In this document: piece by piece, positions 1 through 7,954 of the stretch | Layout: the number at the start of each line of letters is the position of its first letter | Position numbering within the stretch: the stretch's first letter is position 1 | Assembly (NCBI RefSeq): GCF_003148475.1 | Contig: NZ_QGGG01000009.1 | Coordinates: 159,588 to 223,587 of the forward strand | Origin: Pseudaminobacter salicylatoxidans | Lineage (GTDB): Bacteria > Pseudomonadota > Alphaproteobacteria > Rhizobiales > Rhizobiaceae | Direction of reading: 5' to 3' | DNA: 64,000 nucleotides | Program-made: the position numbers and the translations under genes | Notes under the pieces: generated by a model | Told to the model about the DNA's origin: nothing | Databases searched by the model: none | The model's input: the letters and a program-made list of their open reading frames with translations, nothing else

Positions 1-355
1 CATTGTCCTGAAGCTTTTGATCCATCACCACCGAGCGGGCAAGCCGGCTGGATTTCAGGATTTCGACCTCGCTCAGCACCATCGCATCGGCCTGCGGTCC
101 GGCGGGTGGCGTCTGCTTGTCCTCAGCGAATTTGGTCAGGCTGTCATCGAGCAAGATACGCGTGGAGGCCGTGTAGAGTGACGGCGTGAAGACGAGATAG
201 AGCGCGCCAAGCATCAGGCCCAGCAGCGCGAAAAGACCGACCAGCCTGAGTTGGCGGCGCGCGGCGGCCAACAGCATGTCGAGATCGATGAAGTCGTCCG
301 CACTTGTGGCGGGCATCACACTTCGGTTCTTCAATGGGAAACTTCCGTGGTTCAT
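1..355 (-). CDS. exoP: ExoP-like polysaccharide co-polymerase, N-terminal part (cut by window edge)
   Basis: The first 118 residues of a larger protein are visible and the frame is open to base 1. The segment begins with a short cytosolic stretch containing DDFIDLDMLLAAARRQ, then one hydrophobic helix (LVGLFALLGLMLGALYLVF), then a periplasmic part starting YTASTRILLDDSL. This is the typical start of Wzz/ExoP inner-membrane proteins, which set chain length and carry a C-terminal tyrosine autokinase domain (not in view). It is the last gene of the minus-strand exo operon, 76 bases after exoN. The ATG at 355 is used; an in-frame ATG at 316 is also possible. The name rests on fold plus position next to exoN, as in S. 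meliloti. Confidence 0.8.
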   Translation of the reverse strand, partial: MNHGSFPLKNRSVMPATSADDFIDLDMLLAAARRQLRLVGLFALLGLMLGALYLVFTPSLYTASTRILLDDSLTKFAEDKQTPPAGPQADAMVLSEVEILKSSRLARSVVMDQKLQDN

Positions 356-431
356 GAACTTGCCTGCCAATACCGCTTCATTACGAGGAATCGGCTGCGG
401 CGTGCGGCAGCCGATCCCTTTTGCCTTTACG

Positions 432-1328
432 TCAGGCCGCCTGAGAGTGACGCCTGTGGGAAACGACCATCTCCTGGATCGGTCCGAACACCATGTCGCG
501 CATGTCTTCGCGGGCCAGCGCGAAGGCGACGTTGGCCGCGATGAACCCGTCCTTGGAGCCGCAGTCGAACATGCGTCCGTCGAAAGGGGAGGCGAAGAAT
601 TGTTGACTGGCTGAAAGCCGCACCATCGCGTCGGTAAGCTGGATCTCGTTGCCGGCACCGCGTTTCTGAGTGCCCAGAATGTCGAAGATATCCGGCTGCA
701 GCACGTAGCGACCGTTGATGTAATAGTTGGACGGTGCGGCTTCCGGCGCGGGCTTCTCTACCATTTCGGTGATGGCGAAGCCGGAACCTGCCTTGGCGCC
801 CTTGCCGACGATCCCGTAGCTGCCCGTCTCCCTGGGGTCGCATTGTTCGACGGCGATCACATTGCCGCCGGTTCGTTCGTAAAGGTCCATCACGCGCGAC
901 AAACACCCCTTTTCGCCGTAGGAAACCATGTCGGGCAAGAGCAGCGCGAGGGGCTCGTCGCCGACGATGTCGCGTGCGCACCACACAGCGTGGCCAAGCC
1001 CATGCGGCGCCTGCTGGCGGGTGAAGCTGATCGCGCCCGGCCGTGGCTGAAGCCGGTTGAGCGAGGCAAGCTGCTCGTGCTTGCCCGTGCGGGTGAGCGT
1101 ATCCAGCAGTTCGGGCTGGATGTCGAAATAGTCCTCGATGACATGCTTGTTGCGCCCGGTGACGAACACGATGTGCTCGATGCCTGCCTCCAGCGCCTCA
1201 TCGACCGCATATTGCACGACCGGACGGTCGACTACGGTGAGCATCTCCTTGGGCATGGCTTTCGTCGCCGGGAGAAATCGCGTTCCGAGTCCTGCGACCG
1301 GAATCACCGCTTTTCTGACTTTTCTCAT
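432..1328 (-). CDS. exoN: UTP-glucose-1-phosphate uridylyltransferase (ExoN/GalU)
   Basis: The 298-residue cytosolic enzyme makes UDP-glucose from glucose 1-phosphate and UTP, supplying the glucose donor for the repeat unit. The N-terminus holds the nucleotidyltransferase signature [22 protein letters not shown] (residues about 7-28, given by its ends [12 protein letters not shown] and PATKAMPKE), and a mid-protein [13 protein letters not shown] segment is the usual sugar-phosphate-binding region. Length matches GalU/ExoN. The ATG at 1328 follows AGGGAAGA on the minus strand. It lies between exoO and exoP, the same place as exoN of S. meliloti. A housekeeping galU may exist elsewhere in the genome. 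Confidence 0.93.
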   Translation of the reverse strand: MRKVRKAVIPVAGLGTRFLPATKAMPKEMLTVVDRPVVQYAVDEALEAGIEHIVFVTGRNKHVIEDYFDIQPELLDTLTRTGKHEQLASLNRLQPRPGAISFTRQQAPHGLGHAVWCARDIVGDEPLALLLPDMVSYGEKGCLSRVMDLYERTGGNVIAVEQCDPRETGSYGIVGKGAKAGSGFAITEMVEKPAPEAAPSNYYINGRYVLQPDIFDILGTQKRGAGNEIQLTDAMVRLSASQQFFASPFDGRMFDCGSKDGFIAANVAFALAREDMRDMVFGPIQEMVVSHRRHSQAA

Positions 1329-1379
1329 CGCTTCTTCCCTGTTTGAGATCGGGGTCCCCGCCGATTCAAAATGTGTCTG

Positions 1380-2342
1380 TTATCTGATCCGCGCAGCCGC
1401 ACCCGGCGCCTGGAGCGACGATGCCAGACGGCGCAGCCGCGCTGCGATCGGCATTCTGAGGTGTTTGAGTGCGGCCGGATCGCGCAGTGCTGCACCCGCC
1501 GCCCGCAACGGTGCGCCAGCTTTCAAATGGCCGACCAGAAGCAGGAAGGATGCCGCCTGTTGCAGGCTGCGGGTGCGCCGCGCCTGCTGTGCATTCGCCA
1601 GCGGATCGAGGTGGTGCGCGCGAACGAAATCGGCATCTGCCTTCAGCAGCGCCTCGACATGATGCAGTTCCAGGATGCGCGATATGGAGCCACTGCGAAT
1701 GTGGTAGCTATAGCCCACACGCGGCTCGACAATGCAGTGCGCACCCCGTGCCAGCGCCGAGGCCAGCAGCAGATAGTCTTCGCCGATGCGCAGGGCTTCG
1801 TGGTAGCGCAAGCCCTCGCGCTGGATGAAGGCGCGCTCAAAAAGCGGCTTCACATAACCGAGAGAGAACCCTTCCTCGAACATGATGTTGCCGGCGATAA
1901 AGTTGGCGAGATCAAGTTCGGCACGAGCTTTGAGGAAATCCGCGTCGAACATGGCTTGCGGATCGCCCGCGCTATCCTCCACCACTTCGAGATTGTCGAT
2001 AACGATCTGCGCATTCGCCGCCTTGGCGCGGTCGATCAGGCGTCGCAACCGGTCGGGATGGACGGTATCGTCCGAATCGAGGATTGCAACCCAGCGTCCG
2101 GTGGCGGCATCGATACCTGCATTGCGCGCACCGCCTGGGCCGCGATTTTCATCGAGCGCGATCACCTTGACCTGCTCCGGCGGAAAGGCGCGGGCGATCT
2201 CGACCGTGCGGTCGCGCGAGCAGTCGTCAACCACCACCACTTCCACGGTCACCTCGCGCTGGGCAAGTGCGCTTTCGATAGCCCGTGCGATGCATTCTTC
2301 GGCATTGTAAGCGGCGACGATGAAGCTGACATCAGGTTGCAT
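1380..2342 (-). CDS. exoO: Succinoglycan glycosyltransferase ExoO (GT2)
   Basis: A family 2 glycosyltransferase of 320 residues with the GT-A start VSFIVAAYNAEE, the nucleotide-binding VVVDDCSRD and the metal-binding ILDSDD motif. In S. meliloti ExoO adds a glucose of the side chain by a beta-1,6 link. The start chosen is the ATG at 2342, preceded by AAAGGAG at a good distance and overlapping the exoM stop by 11 bases; a longer frame upstream lies inside exoM. Coupled translation with exoM is likely. The sequence resembles exoU further on, so the exact linkage is assigned from gene order, not from sequence alone. Confidence 0.85.
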   Translation of the reverse strand: MQPDVSFIVAAYNAEECIARAIESALAQREVTVEVVVVDDCSRDRTVEIARAFPPEQVKVIALDENRGPGGARNAGIDAATGRWVAILDSDDTVHPDRLRRLIDRAKAANAQIVIDNLEVVEDSAGDPQAMFDADFLKARAELDLANFIAGNIMFEEGFSLGYVKPLFERAFIQREGLRYHEALRIGEDYLLLASALARGAHCIVEPRVGYSYHIRSGSISRILELHHVEALLKADADFVRAHHLDPLANAQQARRTRSLQQAASFLLLVGHLKAGAPLRAAGAALRDPAALKHLRMPIAARLRRLASSLQAPGAAARIR

Positions 2343-3276
2343 GGCTCTGCTCCTTTGTCGGTTTATCGCCATAGAGACGGATTTCGCGCAGGCCGAGCAG
2401 GGTGCTGACCACGCCGACATGCATCAGGCCTCGCAGGGCCTGCCGATTGCGTCGATGGGGTGCCGGGGCAAAGACGAGCGCTACGCCAAAACTGAACAGC
2501 GCCTTCGCAGCCGCCAATCCGGCCTGCGTCAGCCGGAGATGCTTTTGGGCCAGCAGCCGGCCGTGGGTCTGGCCCGAGCGGAAGCGTCGCTTCGCCAGCC
2601 ATGAAAAGCATGCCCGTTCTGTCGTGACGGGCTCGTCCACGACGGCATCGCGGGCATAGGCGATTTTGCCGCCTGAACGATGAAGCTGTGAAAAATAGTC
2701 GGTGTCCTCGCCGCCGGTGCGTCCAAGCGCCAGATCAAAGCGTCGACCCTGGACATGGGGCGATGCACGCCGGAGCAGCACATTGCCGCTGTAGCCGGTG
2801 CGGATTTCGCCATTGACCCAGACAGGTTCCGTGGAGTGGAAATCGCCCCGGCGCATCCACACGGGCGCGGAAGCCGAATAGACCGCCCGCACCGGCCCCA
2901 GCACCGCATCCGCACCGGTATTCCTCGCCGTTTCGACCAGTTCGGCCAGCCACTGCGGTGAGACGGTTGAATCGTCATCGACGAAGGCCAGGAAATCGCC
3001 GCCCGCTGCATCGAGGCAGGCATTGCGGGCAAGCGAGATGTTGGAGGCCGGGCAATGAATATACTTCAGCTCGAATGGCAGTTCCCGGGACAGGGCCAGG
3101 ACCAACTCGCGCGCGCTCGGCCGTATATCGTTGTCGGCGACGATGACGCCCACTGCCAATCCGTCCGGCAGGTCGAGCGCGGCGAGCGAGCGCAGCGTCT
3201 GCTCCAGATACGGCCGACGATACGTGCATATGCAGATATCGATCAGCGTCGGGGAACTTTCGGGCGGAGTACTCAT
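2332..3276 (-). CDS. exoM: Succinoglycan beta-1,4-glucosyltransferase ExoM (GT2)
   Basis: A 314-residue GT2 enzyme. IDICICTYRRP near the N-terminus, NISLARNACLD, the DDD metal site in FLAFVDDDST and GGEDTDYFSQ are all present, as is the C-terminal block AKRRFRSGQTHGRLLAQK, which I recognise from ExoM. ExoM adds the beta-1,4-linked glucose to the growing lipid-linked octasaccharide at the inner face of the inner membrane. The ATG at 3276 overlaps the exoA stop as ATGA, so the two are translationally coupled. The longer upstream frame runs inside exoA and was not used. Confidence 0.92.
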   Translation of the reverse strand: MSTPPESSPTLIDICICTYRRPYLEQTLRSLAALDLPDGLAVGVIVADNDIRPSARELVLALSRELPFELKYIHCPASNISLARNACLDAAGGDFLAFVDDDSTVSPQWLAELVETARNTGADAVLGPVRAVYSASAPVWMRRGDFHSTEPVWVNGEIRTGYSGNVLLRRASPHVQGRRFDLALGRTGGEDTDYFSQLHRSGGKIAYARDAVVDEPVTTERACFSWLAKRRFRSGQTHGRLLAQKHLRLTQAGLAAAKALFSFGVALVFAPAPHRRNRQALRGLMHVGVVSTLLGLREIRLYGDKPTKEQSHAT

Positions 3277-4322
3277 GACGCCTCCACTCCGCGCTGTTTC
3301 CAGTGCTGTTGACGCCAGGCCTTCGCATATTCCAGCCAGAAACCGGTGGACCATGCCAGATGCATGGTCATGGCCGATATGCCGGCCAGCGGTCCGTGAC
3401 GATCACGCTGGCTCACTGCCAGCCAGGCGCCGTAGCCGATACAGGCCGCTGCCCACAGAAGGGCTGGGATGAGAGCTGTCGGGCTCAGAACCGCCAGCGC
3501 CATGCCGGCCACCGCCGGAAGCACGAGCAGCGGGATGGCCTGCCGGGGCTTGAGCTGCGTGCCATGCTTGAGGATGTTTTTCGCGCGGCCCCGGCCATAG
3601 CCGAGATACTGCCGGAACAGCGCGCGCGGCGTCGCGCGCGGATAATAGGTCATGAATGTCTTGTCGGTCATCCAGATGCGATAGCCGGCGGTGGCGAGCC
3701 GGTGGTCGAGTTCCGCATCCTCATTGTGGCTGAAGCTTTCGTCATATCCGCCTACGGCGCGGAAGGCTTCCACGCGCATCAGGGCGTGATGTCCGTGGTC
3801 GGTCCAGTGACCCGGCGCGCCTTCGCGGTGAGGCGAGCCGCCGTTGCCGAGCTTCGAGTTCTGTGCCATGGCCGTTGCCTTCTGGAACGGCCCGAAGCCA
3901 ATTGTGGCCATCGAAACGACGACCGAATCCGCCGCTGTCTCGCGCGCCTCCTCCAGAAGCAACTCACAATAGCTGTCCGGATAGCCCCCATGGGCATCGA
4001 TACGGATGAAATAGTCGACCTCATGGCCGAATGCGGCCACGGCGAGATTGATGGCGGCGCTTTGCAGCCGGCGCTCATTGTCGAGCAACACGACACGCGG
4101 TTGCGCCGAAGCGATCTCGCGCACCGTCGCGCGCGTGCCGTCGGTGCTGCCGCCGTCGGCCACCACGATCTTCATGCCGAGCCGCTCTGCGGGCTCAAGA
4201 AGCTGGTCGATCAGATCGCCAATGTGATTGACCTCGTTGAGGCAGGGGATCACGATCATGCAACTGGCTGCGGCTGCGGGTTTTATCCGGCTTTCGGGCC
4301 TTTCGAGAATTTCTTCACTCAT
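3273..4322 (-). CDS. exoA: Succinoglycan beta-1,3-glucosyltransferase ExoA (GT2, membrane-anchored)
   Basis: A 349-residue glycosyltransferase. The GT-A domain begins CMIVIPCLNEVNHIGDLI, continues with VADGGSTDGT and has an ED-rich SHNEDAELDHRL acceptor motif; the C-terminal third holds hydrophobic segments (IPLLVLPAVAGMALAVL and a second one), as expected for ExoA. ExoA adds a beta-1,3 glucose early in repeat-unit assembly in S. meliloti. The start is the ATG at 4322, overlapping the exoL stop by four bases (ATGA); the protein then begins MSEEILERPE. It sits in the exoL-exoA-exoM string. Confidence 0.9.
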   Translation of the reverse strand: MSEEILERPESRIKPAAAASCMIVIPCLNEVNHIGDLIDQLLEPAERLGMKIVVADGGSTDGTRATVREIASAQPRVVLLDNERRLQSAAINLAVAAFGHEVDYFIRIDAHGGYPDSYCELLLEEARETAADSVVVSMATIGFGPFQKATAMAQNSKLGNGGSPHREGAPGHWTDHGHHALMRVEAFRAVGGYDESFSHNEDAELDHRLATAGYRIWMTDKTFMTYYPRATPRALFRQYLGYGRGRAKNILKHGTQLKPRQAIPLLVLPAVAGMALAVLSPTALIPALLWAAACIGYGAWLAVSQRDRHGPLAGISAMTMHLAWSTGFWLEYAKAWRQQHWKQRGVEAS

Positions 4323-5491
4323 GCCGCGACCTCCACCAGCACGTCCCGGTATCCGCCGCCTGCAATATGGCCGAGGCGCTCGACCAGCCCACGACACTCG
4401 GCAAGGCCGCAGACCCAGGTGTGATTATCCTGCGCGGCAATCGCCTCGCGCATCGCTTCAAACTCTTGCGGGCTGATGACGGCAAGCAGGGCGGTGAGCC
4501 TGTCCGCTCGCGGTTCATCGAGCAGCAGGCCGATACGACGCTCGGCGAGGAAGCGGGCGGTTTCGGTGCCCTTCATTGCCAGCGGCACCGCGCCGAAGCG
4601 GCAGCCTTCATAGAGTCGGTTGGGCAGCAGCCAGTTCGAATTCATGCCCTCTTCGAAGAAGTCGATGGCCCAGGAAAAATGCACCTCGCCATAGATGGCG
4701 GGCAGATCCTGCGGGTTCCGATAAGCACCCTCGAAGCGCATATGCGGCTCGGACCCGACGAACCCGTCGAAATCGTCGAATTCGACATGGGCGGGCCTGC
4801 CGCGCAACACCACCTCGAAACGGCCGTCCATGGCGCGTGTGAATTCAGCCAGCAGTTTCAGCGACTTGGTGCAGCGCAGCGCGCCAAACCATCCAATGCG
4901 CCACGGTTCGCCTTCCGGGGGCGACGGCGTCGGGTGGAATGCGGCGTCAGCGCCGGAAAGCTGCAGCATCTTGTTCTGGAGCAGGAGCACCGGTGCGTGC
5001 GACTGGCCATAGGCTTCAAAATAATCGCGGACGAAGGCTGGCGAACTGGTCAGGAGAAGCGCGGCGTTGCGACCGAAAAATCTCTCTGCACCCCGCATCG
5101 ACCTTGCAACCCCACCCGGCCCCAGCAGCAGGCGGTGAATATCCAGGCATTCATAGACGATCGGGATGTCGGCGCCGAACATGGCGCGCGCCCTGTTGGC
5201 GAGCGCCAGCATTTCGAGATTGCGGCCGATGACAATGTCGGGGCGGTCGATGCTCTTCAGTTTCGTGCCGAGCGTCAGCGCCGCCTTCGCCACCGCAAGC
5301 AGGCGTTGACCGAAGGCGCGGTTTTCCGTCACGCCAAGATCGATCGGCACGATGCCGTCGAAACCCGGCACGGTTTCGCGCCGCCGGAATCCAGCCAGCG
5401 TGACCCGCGCGCCGCCAGCCTGCAACATGGAGACGCGTCGACCCACCGCCGGGTCGCAAAGATCATGGACCAGGTACAAAACATGCAGCAT
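4319..5491 (-). CDS. exoL: Succinoglycan glycosyltransferase ExoL
   Basis: A 390-residue GT-B-like glycosyltransferase without a signal peptide. It starts LHVLYLVHDLCDPAVGRRV, and has VYECLDIHRLLLG and a C-terminal donor-site region with NRLYEGCRFGAVP. In S. meliloti ExoL adds the second sugar (beta-1,4 glucose) to the galactose-lipid made by ExoY. I use the ATG at 5491 because the protein then begins at the family start; a GTG four codons upstream (5503) is possible. It lies 61 bases after exoK in the same operon and overlaps exoA. Confidence 0.88.
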   Translation of the reverse strand: MLHVLYLVHDLCDPAVGRRVSMLQAGGARVTLAGFRRRETVPGFDGIVPIDLGVTENRAFGQRLLAVAKAALTLGTKLKSIDRPDIVIGRNLEMLALANRARAMFGADIPIVYECLDIHRLLLGPGGVARSMRGAERFFGRNAALLLTSSPAFVRDYFEAYGQSHAPVLLLQNKMLQLSGADAAFHPTPSPPEGEPWRIGWFGALRCTKSLKLLAEFTRAMDGRFEVVLRGRPAHVEFDDFDGFVGSEPHMRFEGAYRNPQDLPAIYGEVHFSWAIDFFEEGMNSNWLLPNRLYEGCRFGAVPLAMKGTETARFLAERRIGLLLDEPRADRLTALLAVISPQEFEAMREAIAAQDNHTWVCGLAECRGLVERLGHIAGGGYRDVLVEVAA

Positions 5492-5552
5492 GGCATTGTT
5501 CACCGACGATAGATTCGTCGGCCCTTCAGCGTATGCAGACAGGTGACGGTCT

Positions 5553-6371
5553 TCATTGCGTACCCTGTTTCAGTTTGCAGACGATGGATTCGGGGAACTG
5601 GCAAGGATCGTCCGGGGCGGTATAGGAAACGCGTTCCACCTCGGCGGTGACGGGCGCGCCCGGATCTTCGAAGGCGCCCATCCACGAGGTCAGCGTGTCG
5701 CTGCCCCACAGGCTCAGAAATATCTTGGAGGCGTGGCTGGGCAGCTTGTCGGGATCGGTGGCCTCATCGACGAGAACCCCGTCAACATACCATGCGATCC
5801 GGTCCTTCTCCCACACAAAGGCGTAGTCGTGGAAATCCTTGTCCGCGCCGCCGGGCACCTCTGCCAGCTTGGCACTGCCGACGCTCTTGGCGTTGACATA
5901 CTGGTTGACCTGCACCTTCGAAGGGTCCTTGCCGAGCACTTCGAAATCGATCTCGTCGTGAGGCTGTTTGTCCACGGGACCGATATAGCTGAAGAAGCCG
6001 GTGTTGAGACCGGAACCGGCCACCGCCTTCATGCGCACCTCGAAGGTGCCGTAGCCGTAGCGCTCCTTCGTCTGCACCTCGCCGCAGACATGATTGCGCT
6101 CCTTGTAGTCCTGCTTGGCGAAGCCGAGTTTCAGCTTGCCGTCCTCGACGCTCACCTGCTTGGCCGACCATGTGCAGTTCTGATGGTCGCCGTTCGACCA
6201 GCCGTCGGAAATGTACCAGCGCTGCCTGTCGAGTTTATCGAAATCATCCACGAAGGACTTGCCGGATGCCTGTCCCGCATTTTGCGCCTGTGCCGGCAAT
6301 ATCGCCGCTGACAGGGCCAGCGCGCCTGACAAAAGGTAGAGTGCGGAGTTCTGCACCTGGATTTTCAACAT
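5553..6371 (-). CDS. exoK: Secreted endo-1,3-1,4-beta-glycanase ExoK (GH16)
   Basis: A 272-residue protein with a signal peptide (about 1-30, ending PAQAQ) followed by one GH16 domain. The catalytic motif HDEIDFEVLG is at about 138-147, giving E140 as nucleophile, D142 as helper and E144 as acid/base. ExoK cuts nascent succinoglycan outside the cell and so controls chain length. The terminal CQFPESIVCKLKQ with two cysteines is a short tail. It is separated by 137 bases from the unknown gene upstream, enough for its own promoter, and precedes exoL. Confidence 0.92.
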   Translation of the reverse strand: MLKIQVQNSALYLLSGALALSAAILPAQAQNAGQASGKSFVDDFDKLDRQRWYISDGWSNGDHQNCTWSAKQVSVEDGKLKLGFAKQDYKERNHVCGEVQTKERYGYGTFEVRMKAVAGSGLNTGFFSYIGPVDKQPHDEIDFEVLGKDPSKVQVNQYVNAKSVGSAKLAEVPGGADKDFHDYAFVWEKDRIAWYVDGVLVDEATDPDKLPSHASKIFLSLWGSDTLTSWMGAFEDPGAPVTAEVERVSYTAPDDPCQFPESIVCKLKQGTQ

Positions 6372-6508
6372 CGAGACCGTCCTACTTTCTGTGCAGACCC
6401 GTCAGGGGCCAGCTTCAATTTCGAGCGAATGTTGCAACGCACATAGGACGGGTAGGGGGATGGTAATGTGGCACGCAGCCGGATTTCCGGGGAAGGCCCG
6501 ATAACTTT

Positions 6509-6922
6509 TTATGAGCGCGGGTTAATGTGTTCGCTGCCGGCAGTTTGCCTGCAATCGCAGATTGCCCCGTTTTCAAGGGGAAACCGATCCGCCCAGTCGC
6601 GCATTTCGGTCACGAAAGCCAGTTGCCGCTCCAGAGTTCGGAGACGCGCTTCATAGCGCATCATCGCATCCGTCAGTTCATCCACGATCAATGACATGGC
6701 CGGGTCCGGGCGGTCGTTTTCGAGTGACTGCTGGGAGAAGGCCGCGCGCTCCATCGTGCTTTCATGACGCGCACGCAGCCCGTCGCGCTCGCGCGTGATG
6801 GCGGTGCGGAAATCATCAAGAAAGCCGCATAATTTGGCGATGCGCTGCACATCGGTCTCGTCGTCCCGTTGCTTGCTCCGGACCCGGAACGGCCCGGCTG
6901 TGCGGATTTTGAACCATGCCAT
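6509..6922 (-). CDS. Hypothetical protein of 137 residues inside the exo operon
   Basis: I do not recognise this protein. It starts MAWFKIRTAGPFRVRSK, has no signal peptide or membrane segment, and its centre is highly charged with heptad-like stretches (about 30-65 and 80-120: RERDGLRARHESTMERA and MMRYEARLRTLERQL), so a helical or coiled-coil fold is likely. The tail carries two cysteines (ICDC). The ATG at 6922 has a strong AAGGAGGGG ribosome site, and a longer upstream frame that overlaps galE lacks support. It lies 25 bases after galE and before exoK, so it is probably transcribed with the exopolysaccharide genes; its role is unknown. Confidence 0.7.
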   Translation of the reverse strand: MAWFKIRTAGPFRVRSKQRDDETDVQRIAKLCGFLDDFRTAITRERDGLRARHESTMERAAFSQQSLENDRPDPAMSLIVDELTDAMMRYEARLRTLERQLAFVTEMRDWADRFPLENGAICDCRQTAGSEHINPRS

Positions 6923-6947
6923 GACAAAGTCCCCTCCTTGATCGCCT

Positions 6948-7940
6948 CTATTCCGCCGCGGCAGCTGCGGTGCCGGTTTGCGCGTGCCAGTTCCATGCTG
7001 TGCGTACGATCGAATCGAGATCGTGGTGAGGCTTCCATCCGAGCACGGCGCCGGCCCTGGCGTTTTCGGCGACCAGCGCCGGCGCGTCGCCGGGCCTGCG
7101 CGCCTCATAACGCATCGCGAATGGTCGTCCGGAAATGCGTTGGACCGTGGCCAGCAGCTCCTGCACGGTCGTGCCATGCCCGGTGCCGAGATTCAGTGCC
7201 GTGCTTTCGCCGCCATCGAGCAGATATTCCACCGCCCGCCCATGCGCGTCGGCCAGGTCCGCAACATGGACGAAGTCGCGGATGCAGGTGCCGTCACGCG
7301 TGTCGTAATCGGTCCCGAATATGCTGAACCCGGCGCGCTGGCCGAGTGCTGCCTCGATCGCCAGCGGAACAGCATGCGTTTCGGGCGTATGCCGCTCGCC
7401 GATGCGCCCTTCCGGGTCCGCGCCGGCGGCATTGAAGTAGCGCAGCACCACCGAGCGGAACCCCTGATGGCGGTCGAGGTCCGCCAACATCTGCTCGACG
7501 ATGAGCTTGCTGCGCCCATAGGGATTGATCGGGTCCTGCGGATGCGTCTCGTCCATGGGCAGGCTCCGAGGCTGGCCATAGGTCGCGCAGGTGGACGAAA
7601 AGACGAGCTTGTCGACACCGGCCTCCCGTGCCGCCAGCAGCAGGCTCAGCGTTCCCGCCACATTGTTGTCGAAGAAGGCAGCGGGCGCCCGCACCGATTC
7701 GCCCACTTCTATGAGGGCTGCAAAATGCACGATCGCCGCGGGCCGGTAGGCCTTCAGCACTGCGGCCAGCCGTTCCCGGTCGCGTATGTCGCCGTGTTCG
7801 AGCGGTCCCCATTGGACGAACTCGGCATGGCCGTTGGAGAGATTGTCATAGACGACCGGCGTGAAGCCGCGTTCGGCAAGGTCCAGGCAGGTATGCGAAC
7901 CGATGTAACCGGCGCCGCCGGCGACGAGGATGTTGGACAT
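6948..7940 (-). CDS. galE: UDP-glucose 4-epimerase (GalE/ExoB)
   Basis: A 330-residue short-chain dehydrogenase-type epimerase. GGAGYIGSH (about 8-16) binds NAD, SSTCATYGQP supplies the catalytic serine region and NPYGRSK the Tyr-x-x-x-Lys pair. It converts UDP-glucose to UDP-galactose, the substrate ExoY needs for the first sugar. In S. meliloti the matching gene, exoB, lies at the far end of the cluster beyond exoZ; here it sits between exoT and the unknown gene, 14 bases after exoT. The ATG at 7940 begins MSNILVAGG. Confidence 0.93.
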   Translation of the reverse strand: MSNILVAGGAGYIGSHTCLDLAERGFTPVVYDNLSNGHAEFVQWGPLEHGDIRDRERLAAVLKAYRPAAIVHFAALIEVGESVRAPAAFFDNNVAGTLSLLLAAREAGVDKLVFSSTCATYGQPRSLPMDETHPQDPINPYGRSKLIVEQMLADLDRHQGFRSVVLRYFNAAGADPEGRIGERHTPETHAVPLAIEAALGQRAGFSIFGTDYDTRDGTCIRDFVHVADLADAHGRAVEYLLDGGESTALNLGTGHGTTVQELLATVQRISGRPFAMRYEARRPGDAPALVAENARAGAVLGWKPHHDLDSIVRTAWNWHAQTGTAAAAAE

Positions 7941-7954
7941 GCAGTTCCTTTCGA

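Noticed and set aside
251..614. Plus-strand open frames opposite exoP and exoN
   Set aside because: They run antisense through the exoP start and exoN, have no family similarity, and are explained by high GC content.
6923..7177. Longer N-terminus for the 137-residue protein
   Set aside because: The extra frame lies inside galE, while the ATG at 6922 has a strong ribosome site.
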